Assembly (NCBI RefSeq): GCF_002266465.3
Contig: NZ_CP029427.2
Location: 3,846,501-3,910,500 of the forward strand
Reading direction: 5' to 3'
Source: Bradyrhizobium symbiodeficiens
Lineage (GTDB): Bacteria > Pseudomonadota > Alphaproteobacteria > Rhizobiales > Xanthobacteraceae
DNA length: 64,000 nt
In this document: piece after piece, positions 1 to 9,399 of the stretch
How the letters are laid out: each line of letters starts with the position of its first letter
How positions within the stretch are numbered: position 1 is the stretch's first letter
Made by a program: the position numbers and the translations under genes
Notes under the pieces: model-generated
What the model was told of the DNA's origin: nothing
Databases searched by the model: none
The model's input: the letters and a program-made list of their open reading frames with translations, nothing else

Positions 1-1128
1 CGCGGCGCGGGCTCCTACCTCTGGGACGACAGCCGCAAGCGCTATCTCGATTTCGTGCAGGGCTGGGCCGTGAACTGCCTCGGCCACTCCCCGTCCGTCA
101 TCGCGGAAGCTCTTGCCACGCAAGCCAACCGGCTGCTGACGCCGAGCCCGGCCTTCTACAACGAGCCGAGCTTGAAGCTGGCGCAAGCGCTGGTCGACAA
201 CAGCGCTTTCGACCAGGTGTTCTTTGCCAATTCCGGCGCTGAGGCCAATGAAGGCGCGATCAAGCTCGCGCGGAAGTACGGCAGCCTGCACAGAGGTGGC
301 GCGTTCGAGATCATCAGCTTCGAAGGCGGCTTCCACGGCCGAACGCTGGCGACGATGTCGGCCTCGGGCAAGAAGGCGTTCGAGCCGCTGTTCGAGCCGA
401 AGGTCGCGGGCTTCAAGAAGGCGAAGCTGAACGACATCGCCTCGGTCGAGAAGCTGATCAACGACAACACCGTCGCGGTGATGCTCGAGCCGATCCAGGG
501 TGAGTCAGGCGTGTGGCCTGCGACCGATCAGTTCCTGCAGGAGTTGCGCGCGCTCACCAAGGCGCATGGCCTGCTGCTGATCTTCGACGAGATCCAGACC
601 GGTATGGGACGGACCGGAAAACTCTTCCACTACGAGCACACGGGGATTGCGCCCGACATCATGACGCTCGGCAAGGGCATTGGCGGCGGCGTGCCGCTCG
701 CCGCGCTGCTCGCGACCGAACATGCCTCCTGTTTCGAGCACGGCGACCAGGGCGGCACATTCAACGGCAACCCGCTGATGTGCGCGGCGGGGCTCGCCGT
801 GCTCGAGGAGATCGGCAAGCCCGACTTCCTGAAACAGGTCGCCGAGACCGGCCTGCTGCTCGAAAGCGAGCTGCAGAAGGTCTCGGCGCGGCATGGTCTC
901 GGCGGCGTGCGAGGACGCGGGCTGCTGCTGGCGCTCGACCTCAAGCTGCCGATCGCGCCCGGCATCGTCGCGCAGGCGTTCGAGGCAGGCGTGCTCCTCA
1001 ACGCGCCGCAGCTCGACACGCTCCGCTTCATGCCGGCGCTGAACGTCACGAAGGCAGAGATCGCCGAGATGATCGATTGTCTCGACGGGATTCTGACCAA
1101 GGCCGGCGCGGCACGGCGGGTGGCGTAG
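1..1128 (+). CDS. argD: acetylornithine-type class III aminotransferase, 5' end outside window
   Basis: The frame is open from base 1, so the N-terminus lies upstream of the window. It is a PLP-dependent class III (ornithine/acetylornithine) aminotransferase. In this family such enzymes transfer the amino group between N-acetylornithine and 2-oxoglutarate in arginine synthesis. Visible family marks are the SGAEANEGAIKLARK segment, the FHGRT motif, LEPIQGE, the DEIQTGMGRTG stretch, and TLGKGIGGG carrying the PLP lysine. The GGTFNGNPL segment lies further on. The C-terminal half is complete and ends LTKAGAARRVA. Related omega-aminotransferases share these motifs, so substrate assignment is less sure than the family. 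It converges with the quinone oxidoreductase gene across an inverted repeat. Confidence 0.85.
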   Translation, partial: RGAGSYLWDDSRKRYLDFVQGWAVNCLGHSPSVIAEALATQANRLLTPSPAFYNEPSLKLAQALVDNSAFDQVFFANSGAEANEGAIKLARKYGSLHRGGAFEIISFEGGFHGRTLATMSASGKKAFEPLFEPKVAGFKKAKLNDIASVEKLINDNTVAVMLEPIQGESGVWPATDQFLQELRALTKAHGLLLIFDEIQTGMGRTGKLFHYEHTGIAPDIMTLGKGIGGGVPLAALLATEHASCFEHGDQGGTFNGNPLMCAAGLAVLEEIGKPDFLKQVAETGLLLESELQKVSARHGLGGVRGRGLLLALDLKLPIAPGIVAQAFEAGVLLNAPQLDTLRFMPALNVTKAEIAEMIDCLDGILTKAGAARRVA

Positions 1129-1134
1129 CGACGG

Positions 1135-1189
1135 TCTCGTGCCCCGGCTCAGCAGCGTAAGAACGTTGCAGCGCGTCCGGGACACGAGA
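1135..1189. repeat. intergenic inverted repeat between convergent genes
   Basis: Arms at 1135-1147 (TCTCGTGCCCCGG) and 1177-1189 (CCGGGACACGAGA) pair with one mismatch in 13 and enclose about 29 bases. It fills the whole gap between two convergent genes, so it may act as a bidirectional transcript end. It resembles the long imperfect palindromes common between Bradyrhizobium genes; membership of a repeat family is inferred. Confidence 0.6.
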
Positions 1190-1190
1190 A

Positions 1191-2165
1191 CTACGGCTTC
1201 AAGATCGAAGCCCCCGTGGTCTTGCGGCTTTCGAGATCGATATGCGCTTTGGCGGCGTCCTTGAGTGCGTAGGCGTGGTTGATCGGCACGTGCAGCTTGC
1301 CGTTGATGACCGCGGCGAACAGTGTGTCGGCGCCTTCGAGCAGCTCCTTGCGCGTCCCGACGTAATCATTGAGCTTCGGCCGCGTCGCAAACAGCGAGCC
1401 GTGATTGTTGAGCTCGGCGATCGAGAACGGCGGCACCGGACCTGAGGCGTTGCCGAAGGAGACGAACATGCCGCGCGGCTTCAGGCACGACAGCGAGCCC
1501 GGGAAGGTCGCCTTGCCGACGCCGTCGTAGACGACGTCGCAGCCCTCGTTGCGGCTGATCTGCTTGACGCGCGCGACGAAATCCTCCTCGTTGTAGAGGA
1601 TGACGTGGTCGCAGCCATTGGCTTCGGCGAGCTCGGCCTTTTCGCGCGAGCCGACCGTGCCGATGACGTGGGCCCCGAGCGCCCTCGCCCATTGGCAGGC
1701 CAGAAGGCCGATGCCGCCGGCGGCGGCATGGATCAGCACGCGGTGATGCGGCTCGACCTTGAAGGTCTTGTGCAGGAGATACCAGACCGTCAGCCCCTTC
1801 AGCATCAGCACGGCGCCCTGCTCGTGGGTGATGTGATCGGGCAGCTTGACCAGCTTCTCCCAGGGAATGTTGCGCTCGCCGGTGTAGGCGCCAAGATTGT
1901 GGTAGTAGGCGACGCGGTCGCCGGGATGGAAATTCGTCACGCCCGGCCCGACCGCGATGACTTCGCCCGAAGCCTCGTTACCGACTATGAAGGGCAGCCC
2001 AGGCGCCTTGTAGAGACCGGTGCGATAATAGACGTCGATGAAGTTCAGGCCGACCGCATGCTGGCGGATGCGCACTTCGCCGGGGCCGGGCGCCGGAACA
2101 TCGACGCTCTCATAGACCAGGGCTTCGGGGCCTCCGACCTTGTGCACACGGACCGCTTTGGTCAT
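1191..2165 (-). CDS. zinc-free quinone oxidoreductase (MDR family)
   Basis: A 324-residue medium-chain dehydrogenase/reductase of the quinone oxidoreductase (QOR) type, which reduces quinones with NADPH. The N-terminal GroES-like part has GNEASGEVIAVGPGV, as in QOR enzymes, and no cysteine/histidine zinc ligands were seen. The nucleotide-binding part has HAAAGGIGLLACQWA. The ATG at 2165 is chosen over one seven codons upstream because a strong AGGAGGTC ribosome site lies just before it. Length fits the family. The physiological substrate cannot be read from sequence. Confidence 0.85.
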   Translation of the reverse strand: MTKAVRVHKVGGPEALVYESVDVPAPGPGEVRIRQHAVGLNFIDVYYRTGLYKAPGLPFIVGNEASGEVIAVGPGVTNFHPGDRVAYYHNLGAYTGERNIPWEKLVKLPDHITHEQGAVLMLKGLTVWYLLHKTFKVEPHHRVLIHAAAGGIGLLACQWARALGAHVIGTVGSREKAELAEANGCDHVILYNEEDFVARVKQISRNEGCDVVYDGVGKATFPGSLSCLKPRGMFVSFGNASGPVPPFSIAELNNHGSLFATRPKLNDYVGTRKELLEGADTLFAAVINGKLHVPINHAYALKDAAKAHIDLESRKTTGASILKP

Positions 2166-2240
2166 CTTCTGACCTCCTCTTCTCAAAGGCCAGCGAAAGA
2201 CATCGCGCCCGCCTTGTCAACTCGATGCAGCTGGAACGCC

Positions 2241-2975
2241 TTAAACCGGCGGCTTGCTGGTCTTCCTGCGATTGCGCTTGGCCAGCACGTTGAAGAATTC
2301 GACCGCCGCCGAGAACGCGATTGCGAAGTAGATGTAGCCGCGCGGAATGTGGAATTGGAGACCTTCCGCGACCAGCGCGACGCCGATCAGCACCAGGAAC
2401 GCCAGCGCCAGCATTTTCGTGGTCGGATGCTCCGCGACGAAGCGCGCGACCGGGCCTGACGAAATGTACATGATCAGGCAGGCGATCACGACCGCCGCGA
2501 CCATGATCTCGATATCCTCAGCCATGCCGATCGCGGTGATGATCGAATCCAGCGAGAACACGATGTCGATGACGATGATCTGGACGATCACCCAGAAAAA
2601 GGCGCTGCCGCCCGATTTCTGATCCCCCTCACCGTCATCGGCCTCGACCTCGGCGTGGATCTCGTGCGTCGCCTTGGCGATCAGGAACAGGCCGCCGCCG
2701 ATCAGGATCAGGTCGCGCCAGGAGAAGCCGTAACCGGCAATCGAGAACACCGGTGCGGTCAGGCCGATCAGCCAGACCAGCAGGCTGAGCAGGATGATGC
2801 GAAAGATCAGCGCCAGCGCGAGTCCGATCTGGCGGGCGCGATGCGCCTGCTTTTCGGGGATGCGCGAGACGATCACGGAGATGAAAATGACGTTGTCGAT
2901 GCCGAGCACGATCTCGAGCGCCGTCAGGGTGAGCAGCGCCGCCCAGGCTTCGGGGCTGGTCAGCAGATGCATCAT
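2241..2975 (-). CDS. TerC-family integral membrane protein
   Basis: A 244-residue polytopic membrane protein with the two TerC repeats: LEIVLGIDNVIFISV near the start and IVIDIVFSLDSIITAIG near the middle, each with acidic residues inside a membrane segment. Family members are linked to tellurite resistance and to export of manganese or other metals; the ion here is unknown. A charged loop (EVEADDGEGDQKSGG) separates the halves. The start ATG overlaps the stop of the phosphatidylcholine synthase gene as ATGA, so the two are translationally coupled. Confidence 0.85.
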   Translation of the reverse strand: MMHLLTSPEAWAALLTLTALEIVLGIDNVIFISVIVSRIPEKQAHRARQIGLALALIFRIILLSLLVWLIGLTAPVFSIAGYGFSWRDLILIGGGLFLIAKATHEIHAEVEADDGEGDQKSGGSAFFWVIVQIIVIDIVFSLDSIITAIGMAEDIEIMVAAVVIACLIMYISSGPVARFVAEHPTTKMLALAFLVLIGVALVAEGLQFHIPRGYIYFAIAFSAAVEFFNVLAKRNRRKTSKPPV

Positions 2976-3697
2976 CCGAACGACCGCACCAGCCGGATCA
3001 AGGCGTCGCTGAAGCTGATCCAGAGCGCGATCGCACAGAGTGCGACGGTCACGCCGGCGCCGACGCGGAAATCCATCTCCAGCACGTAGAGGCCGAGCAG
3101 CGCCCAGATCGCGATCAGCGACATCGTCAGCCAGCGCAGCCGCACGACGCGGACCGGATGCAGCACGTGGAACGGCACGAAGGTCAGCACGACGAGCGCG
3201 GCCACCAGCAGCGTCGACCACAGCGGCGGCCAGTGCAGCAGGAACAGATAGAACGCCGCCGCATTCCACAGCGCCGGGAAGCCGCGGAAATGATTGTCGT
3301 CCGCCTTCATGCGCAGATCGGCGAAATACAGTGCGCTGGTGACGATGATGGCGACGCCGAGCAAGGGCGCCGCGACGGGGAGCAGCAGGCCGCTGGCGAC
3401 GATCGCGTAGGCCGGCACGAAGACATAGGTGACGAAGTCGACCACGAGATCGAGCACGTCGCCCGACCAGTTGGGCTGCACGTTCTTGACGTCGAGCCGG
3501 CGCGCGATCGGACCGTCGATCGCGTCGATGATCAGGGCCACACCCAGCCATTGAAACATCGCCGCCCAATGCTCGCGCACCGCCTCCAGCATCGCCAATA
3601 GCGCGATCGCCGCGCCGAACGCGGTAAAGATGTGCACCGAGAAGGCTGCGGCGCGGATCGCCGGTTTCGGCTTCAGGGAATCCTGCTGGGTATCCAT
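2972..3697 (-). CDS. pcs: phosphatidylcholine synthase
   Basis: A 241-residue CDP-alcohol phosphatidyltransferase that condenses CDP-diacylglycerol with choline to make phosphatidylcholine in the inner membrane, a lipid important in rhizobia-plant interaction. The signature D-G-x2-A-R ... G-x3-D-x3-D is read as DGPIARR followed by GDVLDLVVD. About eight hydrophobic segments follow. The start at 3697 (MDTQQDS) is preferred because the family usually begins there; in-frame ATGs lie 14 and 20 codons upstream. It is the first gene of a pair with terC and is divergent from the UbiH-like gene. Confidence 0.88.
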   Translation of the reverse strand: MDTQQDSLKPKPAIRAAAFSVHIFTAFGAAIALLAMLEAVREHWAAMFQWLGVALIIDAIDGPIARRLDVKNVQPNWSGDVLDLVVDFVTYVFVPAYAIVASGLLLPVAAPLLGVAIIVTSALYFADLRMKADDNHFRGFPALWNAAAFYLFLLHWPPLWSTLLVAALVVLTFVPFHVLHPVRVVRLRWLTMSLIAIWALLGLYVLEMDFRVGAGVTVALCAIALWISFSDALIRLVRSFG

Positions 3698-3824
3698 GGC
3701 TTCTGCTATCAGAATGCGACCGGTTTGCACATAAGCCATTGCGGCGTGCAGTCGCACAATTCGTCATAAAATCAGAAATATAGGTGGGCTTGAATTTGTC
3801 GCCGAGCGTGTCAATTGTCTTTCC

Positions 3825-5009
3825 ATGACAGACGCATCGACAATGCATGACACGGCCGTGATCGGCGGCGGACCGGCTGGACTCGCAGCGGCCATTGCAC
3901 TGGCGCAAGCGGGTGCACGGACCGCGCTGGTGGCGCGGCGTGTGCCCTATGCCGACAACCGCACCACAGCGTTGTTAGGCGCCTCCGTCGATCTCCTGGA
4001 GTCCCTCGACGTCTGGCCGCGCTGCAACGGCAAGGCCGCCGCGCTCGAGGTCATGCGCCTCGTCGACGACACCGGCCGGCTGTTCCGCGCCCCTGAGGTC
4101 CGGTTCTCCTGCCACGAAATCGGCCTCGACGCGTTCGGCTACAACATCGACAACCGTTCACTGATGCTGGCGCTCGAGGAGCGCGCGGCCGAGCTGCCCA
4201 CCCTCGTCCGCCTCGACGACGAGGCCGAGAGCATCGTGATCGAATCCGATGACGTCGCGATCCGCACCGCGTCCGGACGGTTTCTCTCGGCTCGCCTCGT
4301 GGTCGGCGCCGACGGCCGCCATTCGCTGTGCCGGGAAGCTGCCGGCATCGCAGTGACGCGGCGCGAGCTGACACAGACCGCGCTGACTTTCAACGTCGCT
4401 CACACGCGGCCACACCGCAATGTCTCGACGGAGTTCCACACGCCGCACGGTCCCTGCGTGTTCGTACCCCTGCCCGGCGACCGCTCCAGCATCGTCTGGG
4501 TCTCGGCGCCTGCCGAGGCCGAACGGCTCCGTGGCCTCAGCGACGCCGAGTTGTCGGCCGCGATCGAGAAGCAGTCGCATTCGATCCTGGGACGCATGAC
4601 GGTCGAGCCCGGCCGCAACCTGTTCCCGCTGGCGATCGAACGTCCGAAATCCTTCGGCCGCGACCGCATCGCTCTGGTCGGCGAAGCCGCCCATGTGGTC
4701 CCGCCGATCGGTGCCCAGGGCCTCAATCTCGGCCTGCGCGATGCCGCCGATATCGCACGGCTCGCGGCCGAAGCCATTGCCGCCGGCGAGGATCCGGGCA
4801 CGGACGAGGTGCTCAAGCGCTACGACCGCGCACGTCGCCCGGACATCCTGAGCCGCACCTTTGCGATCGACATCGCCAACCGCTCGCTGCTCAACGATTT
4901 CCTGCCGCTGCAGCCGGTCCGCGCCGTCGGCATGCACCTGCTCGGCGCCATCGGCCCGCTCCGCCGTTTTGCGATGCGCGAAGGCCTGACGCCGACCTGG
5001 CGAAGGTAG
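3825..5009 (+). CDS. UbiH/UbiF/Coq6-family FAD monooxygenase
   Basis: A 394-residue flavoprotein hydroxylase of the ubiquinone-biosynthesis type. The FAD-binding GxGxxG motif is VIGGGPAGLAAA near residue 12. The second motif is VVGADGRHSLCR near 165. The third region reads ALVGEAAHVVPPIGAQGLNLGLRDA; glutamate replaces the usual aspartate of the GD motif, a substitution common in alphaproteobacterial members. Which ring carbon it hydroxylates cannot be decided from sequence. A second in-frame ATG lies seven codons in. It ends 6 bases from the convergent AEC transporter gene. Confidence 0.82.
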   Translation: MTDASTMHDTAVIGGGPAGLAAAIALAQAGARTALVARRVPYADNRTTALLGASVDLLESLDVWPRCNGKAAALEVMRLVDDTGRLFRAPEVRFSCHEIGLDAFGYNIDNRSLMLALEERAAELPTLVRLDDEAESIVIESDDVAIRTASGRFLSARLVVGADGRHSLCREAAGIAVTRRELTQTALTFNVAHTRPHRNVSTEFHTPHGPCVFVPLPGDRSSIVWVSAPAEAERLRGLSDAELSAAIEKQSHSILGRMTVEPGRNLFPLAIERPKSFGRDRIALVGEAAHVVPPIGAQGLNLGLRDAADIARLAAEAIAAGEDPGTDEVLKRYDRARRPDILSRTFAIDIANRSLLNDFLPLQPVRAVGMHLLGAIGPLRRFAMREGLTPTWRR

Positions 5010-5015
5010 AGCCGC

Positions 5016-5969
5016 TCACGGGAATGCCAGCCGGCCACTCTGAAGCAGCCACATCACGCTGGTCAGCGTGACCACCGACGCAAACGTCCCGAGCAGCACC
5101 GCCACGGAAGCAGACTCGATCCAGGCATCGTTCTGCCGGGCGATGACGAACACGTTCAGCGCCGGCGGCAGCGAGGCCATCAGCACGGCGGTCGCAGCCC
5201 AGGGCTGCGCGAACGGGCCGAACGCGAGCATCAGCCCGAATACCGCGAGCGGATGGAACAGCAGCTTGATCGCGATCACGCCGGGCACCTCCCATGGCAC
5301 ACGGTCGAACGGCCGCAGCGCCACGGTCACGCCGAGCACGAACAGCGCAGTCGGGGCCGCCGCGTTCTGCAGGAAGGTAATGGTGCGATCGAGCGCGACG
5401 GGCATCTCGATGTGCAGCGATGCGAAGGCCGCGCCAAAACAGGCCGACATGATCAGCGGGTTGAGCACGATCTGCTTCAGCACCACGCCGAAGGCATGCA
5501 CGATGGAGGGATGATCGCGGTCGGACAGCTCGATCAACAGCGGCACGATCGTGAACAGGAAGATGCTGTCGCAGCAGAAGATCAGCGCGGTCGGCGCCGA
5601 CGCCTTCGATCCCAGCACCGCAAGCGCCAGCCCCGGCCCCATATAGCCGATATTGCCGTAGCCGCCCGAGAGACCTGCAAGCGTCGCCTCACGCAGCGTC
5701 AGCCGTCCCAGAACCTTGCCGACCACCAGCGCCAGGGTGAACGCCGCAACCGTGGACAGCGTGGTCGCCACCAGGAACGGCGGGTTGTTCAATTCCGAAA
5801 ACGGCGTCTTCGACATGATCGCAAACAGCAGGGCCGGCAGCGACACGTAGAGCAGGAAGAAGTTCATCCACGCGAGGCCCGATTCCGGCAGGGACTTGAC
5901 CTTGCCGCAGGCGAAGCCGACGAAGATCAAGCCGAAATAAGGTAGCGCCAGATTGAGGATATCGACCAT
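5016..5969 (-). CDS. AEC-family transporter (auxin efflux carrier-like)
   Basis: A 317-residue integral membrane protein with about ten hydrophobic segments split by a hydrophilic middle (residues near 150-165), the usual plan of the auxin efflux carrier (MdcF/YfdV) family. The N-terminus LALPYFGLIFVGFACGK is typical. Substrates in bacteria are small carboxylates or unknown. It stands alone between convergent ubiH-like and divergent hspQ genes, so context gives no substrate. Confidence 0.82.
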   Translation of the reverse strand: MVDILNLALPYFGLIFVGFACGKVKSLPESGLAWMNFFLLYVSLPALLFAIMSKTPFSELNNPPFLVATTLSTVAAFTLALVVGKVLGRLTLREATLAGLSGGYGNIGYMGPGLALAVLGSKASAPTALIFCCDSIFLFTIVPLLIELSDRDHPSIVHAFGVVLKQIVLNPLIMSACFGAAFASLHIEMPVALDRTITFLQNAAAPTALFVLGVTVALRPFDRVPWEVPGVIAIKLLFHPLAVFGLMLAFGPFAQPWAATAVLMASLPPALNVFVIARQNDAWIESASVAVLLGTFASVVTLTSVMWLLQSGRLAFP

Positions 5970-6075
5970 TGATGAAGCGTTTTCTGAAGACTCGGGGGCT
6001 ATCTGCCCCCAAAGTGAACGTTAATTCCAGATGAGGCCACTAGCATCGGCCACAATCCTGGTCTATCGACGAGGA

Positions 6076-6408
6076 ATGATTAAAGCGCGGACCGCCAAAT
6101 TCCAGATCGGACAGGTCGTACGCCACCGGATCTTCTCGTTCCGGGGCGTGATCTTCGACATCGATCCGGAATTCAACAACACCGAGGAGTGGTGGCTGTC
6201 GATCCCCGAAGAGGTGCGGCCCCACAAGGACCAGCCGTTCTACCACCTCCTCGCTGAGAACGCGGAGTCGGAATACGTCGCCTACGTCTCGGAGCAGAAC
6301 CTTCTGCCCGACGATTCCGGCGAACCGGTCCGGCATTCCCAGGTCGCCGAGATCTTCGTCAAGGACAAGACCGGCGGCTATCGCCCCCGCAATCCCTCGC
6401 TGAACTAG
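6076..6408 (+). CDS. hspQ: heat shock protein HspQ (YccV/hemimethylated-DNA-binding family)
   Basis: A 110-residue protein with the HspQ core: KFQIGQVVRHRIFSFRGVIFDIDPEF, then NTEEWW and RPHKDQPFYHLLAE, with YVSEQNLL near the end. In enterobacteria HspQ is a Lon specificity factor and binds hemimethylated DNA weakly. The start at 6076 matches the family N-terminus; an in-frame ATG at 6031 would add 15 untypical residues. GAGGA sits almost against the ATG, closer than usual, so the upstream start cannot be excluded. A terminator hairpin follows. Confidence 0.88.
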   Translation: MIKARTAKFQIGQVVRHRIFSFRGVIFDIDPEFNNTEEWWLSIPEEVRPHKDQPFYHLLAENAESEYVAYVSEQNLLPDDSGEPVRHSQVAEIFVKDKTGGYRPRNPSLN

Positions 6409-6437
6409 GTTTTCTTCACCACTAGCCAGCCAAGAAA

Positions 6438-6461
6438 AAAGGCGCTCGATAGAGCGCCTTT
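6438..6461. terminator. bidirectional Rho-independent terminator between hspQ and ialB
   Basis: Perfect 10-bp arms AAAGGCGCTC and GAGCGCCTTT around a GATA loop. The A-tract on the left becomes a T-tract on the minus strand, making it strongest for the minus-strand ialB transcript. On the plus strand the T-run is short (TTTCTC). Confidence 0.85.
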
Positions 6462-6485
6462 CTCATGTCGGGGATATGGTGCCGA

Positions 6486-7289
6486 TTACTTCTGACCCGC
6501 CGGGGCGGCGCCACCGCTCTGCTGCTGCTTCTTCTGCAGTTCCTCGGCCTTCTTCTGAAGCTCTTCCTGAAGCTTCTTCTGGTTTTCCTCGAACACCTTC
6601 GGATCGGTCGGCGGACCGTCATAGGCCTTCTGGAATTCGCCGGCGAGCGGCAGCGGCAGGGTCAGCGGCGCGCCGTTGGCGTTGATCGCCTGGACGACGA
6701 GATTCTGGCCCTTCTTCATGCTGTTGATGAGCTCGGGGGTCGCCTCGTAATCGGACATGCAGCCGTTCTGGAAGCAGATCACATAGGGCTGCTGCAGCGG
6801 CGCGTTGCTGTCCACGATGATCCGGGTGCCGTGCACGAGCTGCATGCCGAGCGGCAGCGTCACGCGCAGGATCTTCTTGGGCTCGCCTTCCGGCTCGATG
6901 ATGACGGCAGCGATGACCGGTTGGCCCGATTCGATGCGGCCGTCCTTGCCGGTGAAGCAGACCTGCTTGGCGTTGGCATCCTGGCCCTTGAGACAGAACT
7001 TGGTCCAGGGGGCGTAGATCAGCTGGATCTGCTGATCAGCCGGCTGGGCCGCGCCCTGCTGCGCCGGAGCGCCCGGGGCCGGAGCCTGCTGGGCCTGCGG
7101 GGACGCTGCGGGCGCCGGAGCCTTGGGAGCAGCCTTGGGAGCGGCTTTCGGAGCCGCCTTGGGCGCGGGCGCGCCCGGAGCCGGCGCCTGGGCCTCGGCG
7201 GCAAACGGAACGACCAACGCCGTCGCCGTCAACAGGGCGAGAAGTCGCCCACGCGGCCGGACGGACGCGGCCAAGTAACGGAAATTCAT
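6486..7289 (-). CDS. IalB-family (invasion-associated locus B) periplasmic protein
   Basis: A 267-residue exported protein. A signal peptide (LLALLTATALVVPFAAEAQA) is followed by a low-complexity Ala/Pro/Lys linker (repeats of APKA, about residues 35-85). The IalB domain follows, with WTKFCLKG, QVCFTGKDGR, QQPYVICFQNGC and the SMKKGQNLVVQAIN segment. The four cysteines of the domain suggest disulfides in the periplasm. The tail is a KKLQEELQKKAEELQKK coiled coil. IalB proteins are named from Bartonella erythrocyte invasion, but are common in rhizobia, where their role is unknown. Confidence 0.88.
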   Translation of the reverse strand: MNFRYLAASVRPRGRLLALLTATALVVPFAAEAQAPAPGAPAPKAAPKAAPKAAPKAPAPAASPQAQQAPAPGAPAQQGAAQPADQQIQLIYAPWTKFCLKGQDANAKQVCFTGKDGRIESGQPVIAAVIIEPEGEPKKILRVTLPLGMQLVHGTRIIVDSNAPLQQPYVICFQNGCMSDYEATPELINSMKKGQNLVVQAINANGAPLTLPLPLAGEFQKAYDGPPTDPKVFEENQKKLQEELQKKAEELQKKQQQSGGAAPAGQK

Positions 7290-7550
7290 TGCAGAAAACC
7301 CTTTCTGAACGGGAAGCGCCCGAACCGCTCCGAAGCGCCGAGCCTGGCCGCCTTGGGCGCGGCTCTCTTCCCGTCAATTGAGGCAGATAAGTGACGGGCT
7401 CGGCGCTCTTGCGCGATTGCCCGCCTTCTTAACGTGGCCGACGAAAAGATCAATGCCGACAACCGTCTTTGGCCACATCCGCAGCTGCGCCCCGTGAAAT
7501 TCCCTGTGATAGGATTCAAGGCCAGCCGGTCCTCGAATCAACGTGTGCCG

Positions 7551-9395
7551 ATGTTCAAGTTCCTGCGCCTCTTCGAGGGCCCCGGTCTCCGCCTTTGCGT
7601 CCTTGCCTCAGCGCTCTCGCTCGGGCTGTCCGCTGGCAGCACGCGGGCCGAGGAAGCCCATGCCATCGCGATGCACGGCAAGCCGGCCATGCCGGCCGAT
7701 TTCACCCACATGCCCTATGCCAATCCCGATGCCCCCAAGGGCGGCCGCCTGACCTGGGGTGTCCTCGGCACCTTCGACAGCCTCAATCCCTTCATCGTGA
7801 GGGGATTGGCCGTGCAGCAGATGCGCGGCTACGTGGTCGAGAGCCTGCTCGCGCGCGGCAATGACGAACCGTTCACGCTCTATGGACTGCTCGCCAGGAG
7901 CGTCGAGACCAACGACGAGCGGAGCTTCGTCACGTTCCGCCTCGATCCGCGCGCCCGGTTCTCCGACGGCACGCCGGTCACGGCCGAAGACGTGCTGTTC
8001 TCCTGGCAGCTGCTGCGCGATCACGGCCGCCCCAACCACCGGCAGTACTACGCCAAAGTCGCCAGGGCCGAAGCTGCCGATCCCCTCACCGTCCGCTTCG
8101 ACCTCGCAGGCGCCAACGATCGCGAGCTGCCGCTGATCCTCGGCCTGATGCCGATCCTGCCCAAGCACGCGGTCGACGTCGCGACCTTCGAGGAGACGAC
8201 GCTGGCGAGCCCGATCGGCTCCGGGCCCTATCGCGTCACCGCGGTGAAGCCCGGCGCGAGCGTCACGCTCACGCGCAATCCCGACTATTGGGGCCGCGAC
8301 CTCGCCATCAACCGCGGGCTCTACAATTTCGACGAGATCCGCCTCGACTATTTTCGAGAGGCCAACGGCCAGTTCGAAGCCTTCAAGCGCGGCCTCTACG
8401 ATTTCCGAATCGAGCACGAGCCGCTGCGCTGGCACGAGGGCTACGATTTTCCGGCTGCCAAAAGCGGCGAGGTGATCCGCGATACCGTCAAGCCGGGCCT
8501 GCCGCAGCCATCCGAATTCCTGGTGTTCAATACCCGCCGTCCTCTATTCGCCGACATCCGCGTCCGCCAGGCGCTGACGCTGCTGTTCGATTTCGAGCTG
8601 GTCAACCGCAACTACTTCTTCGGGCTCTATTCGCGCGTGGCCGGCTATTTCGCCGGCTCCGACCTGTCGGCCTATGGCCGGCCCGCGGGCGCGCGCGAGC
8701 GCGAGCTGCTGAAACCCTTCGCGGCGCAAATTCGGCCCGATATCATGGACGGCAGCTACCGCTTGCCGGTGACCGACGGCTCGGGACGCGACCGCACCAC
8801 GCTGCGCGCGGCGCTGAAGCTGTTGTCGGAGGCCGGCTACGAGCTCGACGGCACGGTGCTGCGCAACCGCGCGACCAAAGCGCCCTTCACCTTCGAGATC
8901 CTGGTCACGACCCGCGACCAGGAGCGGATCGCGCTTGCGTTCCAGCGCGACCTCAAGCGCGCCGGCATCGAGCCGAGCGTCCGAACTGTCGATCCCGTGC
9001 AGTTCGACCAGCGCCGGCTCGCTTACGAATTCGACATGATCCAGAACCGCTGGGACCAGTCGCTGTCGCCCGGCAACGAGCAATCTTTCTATTGGGGCAG
9101 CGCTGCGGCCGACAATCCGGGGACCCGCAACTACATGGGCGCCAGGGATGGCGCGGTCGATGCCATGATCGCCGCTCTGCTCGAGGCCCGTGAACATACG
9201 GATTTCGTCTCGTCGGTGCGGGCGCTCGACCGCGCCCTGATCGCGGGCTTCTACACAATCCCCCTGTTTAACGTATCCGAGCAATGGATCGCGCGGTGGA
9301 ATCGGATAGAACGGCCCAAGACCACCTCGCTCTCGGGCTATTTGCCGGAGACCTGGTGGTCGAAAGGGCAGCCGCAAGCTCATCAAGCAAAGTGA
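7551..9395 (+). CDS. extracellular solute-binding protein family 5 (YejA-like)
   Basis: A 614-residue periplasmic binding protein for an oligopeptide/microcin C-type ABC transporter. A signal peptide (LCVLASALSLGLSAGSTRAEE) precedes the mature start. The SBP-5 core shows GTFDSLNPFIVRG, SDGTPVTAEDVLFSW and SGPYRVTAVKPGASV. YejA-like members are longer than DppA, as here. The reading frame is open back to 7434, but the ATG at 7551 gives a clean signal peptide. No permease or ATPase gene is adjacent, so its transporter must be encoded elsewhere. The GTG of the next gene lies 5 bases after the stop. Confidence 0.82.
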   Translation: MFKFLRLFEGPGLRLCVLASALSLGLSAGSTRAEEAHAIAMHGKPAMPADFTHMPYANPDAPKGGRLTWGVLGTFDSLNPFIVRGLAVQQMRGYVVESLLARGNDEPFTLYGLLARSVETNDERSFVTFRLDPRARFSDGTPVTAEDVLFSWQLLRDHGRPNHRQYYAKVARAEAADPLTVRFDLAGANDRELPLILGLMPILPKHAVDVATFEETTLASPIGSGPYRVTAVKPGASVTLTRNPDYWGRDLAINRGLYNFDEIRLDYFREANGQFEAFKRGLYDFRIEHEPLRWHEGYDFPAAKSGEVIRDTVKPGLPQPSEFLVFNTRRPLFADIRVRQALTLLFDFELVNRNYFFGLYSRVAGYFAGSDLSAYGRPAGARERELLKPFAAQIRPDIMDGSYRLPVTDGSGRDRTTLRAALKLLSEAGYELDGTVLRNRATKAPFTFEILVTTRDQERIALAFQRDLKRAGIEPSVRTVDPVQFDQRRLAYEFDMIQNRWDQSLSPGNEQSFYWGSAAADNPGTRNYMGARDGAVDAMIAALLEAREHTDFVSSVRALDRALIAGFYTIPLFNVSEQWIARWNRIERPKTTSLSGYLPETWWSKGQPQAHQAK

Positions 9396-9399
9396 CGCC

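Noticed and set aside
505..1185. Long minus-strand frame opposite the argD-type gene
   Set aside because: Arg-rich shadow of a strongly coding plus-strand gene; no ribosome site or domain.
2241..3908. 555-residue minus-strand frame covering terC and part of pcs
   Set aside because: Only the last 244 codons are TerC; the rest is an off-frame shadow of pcs.
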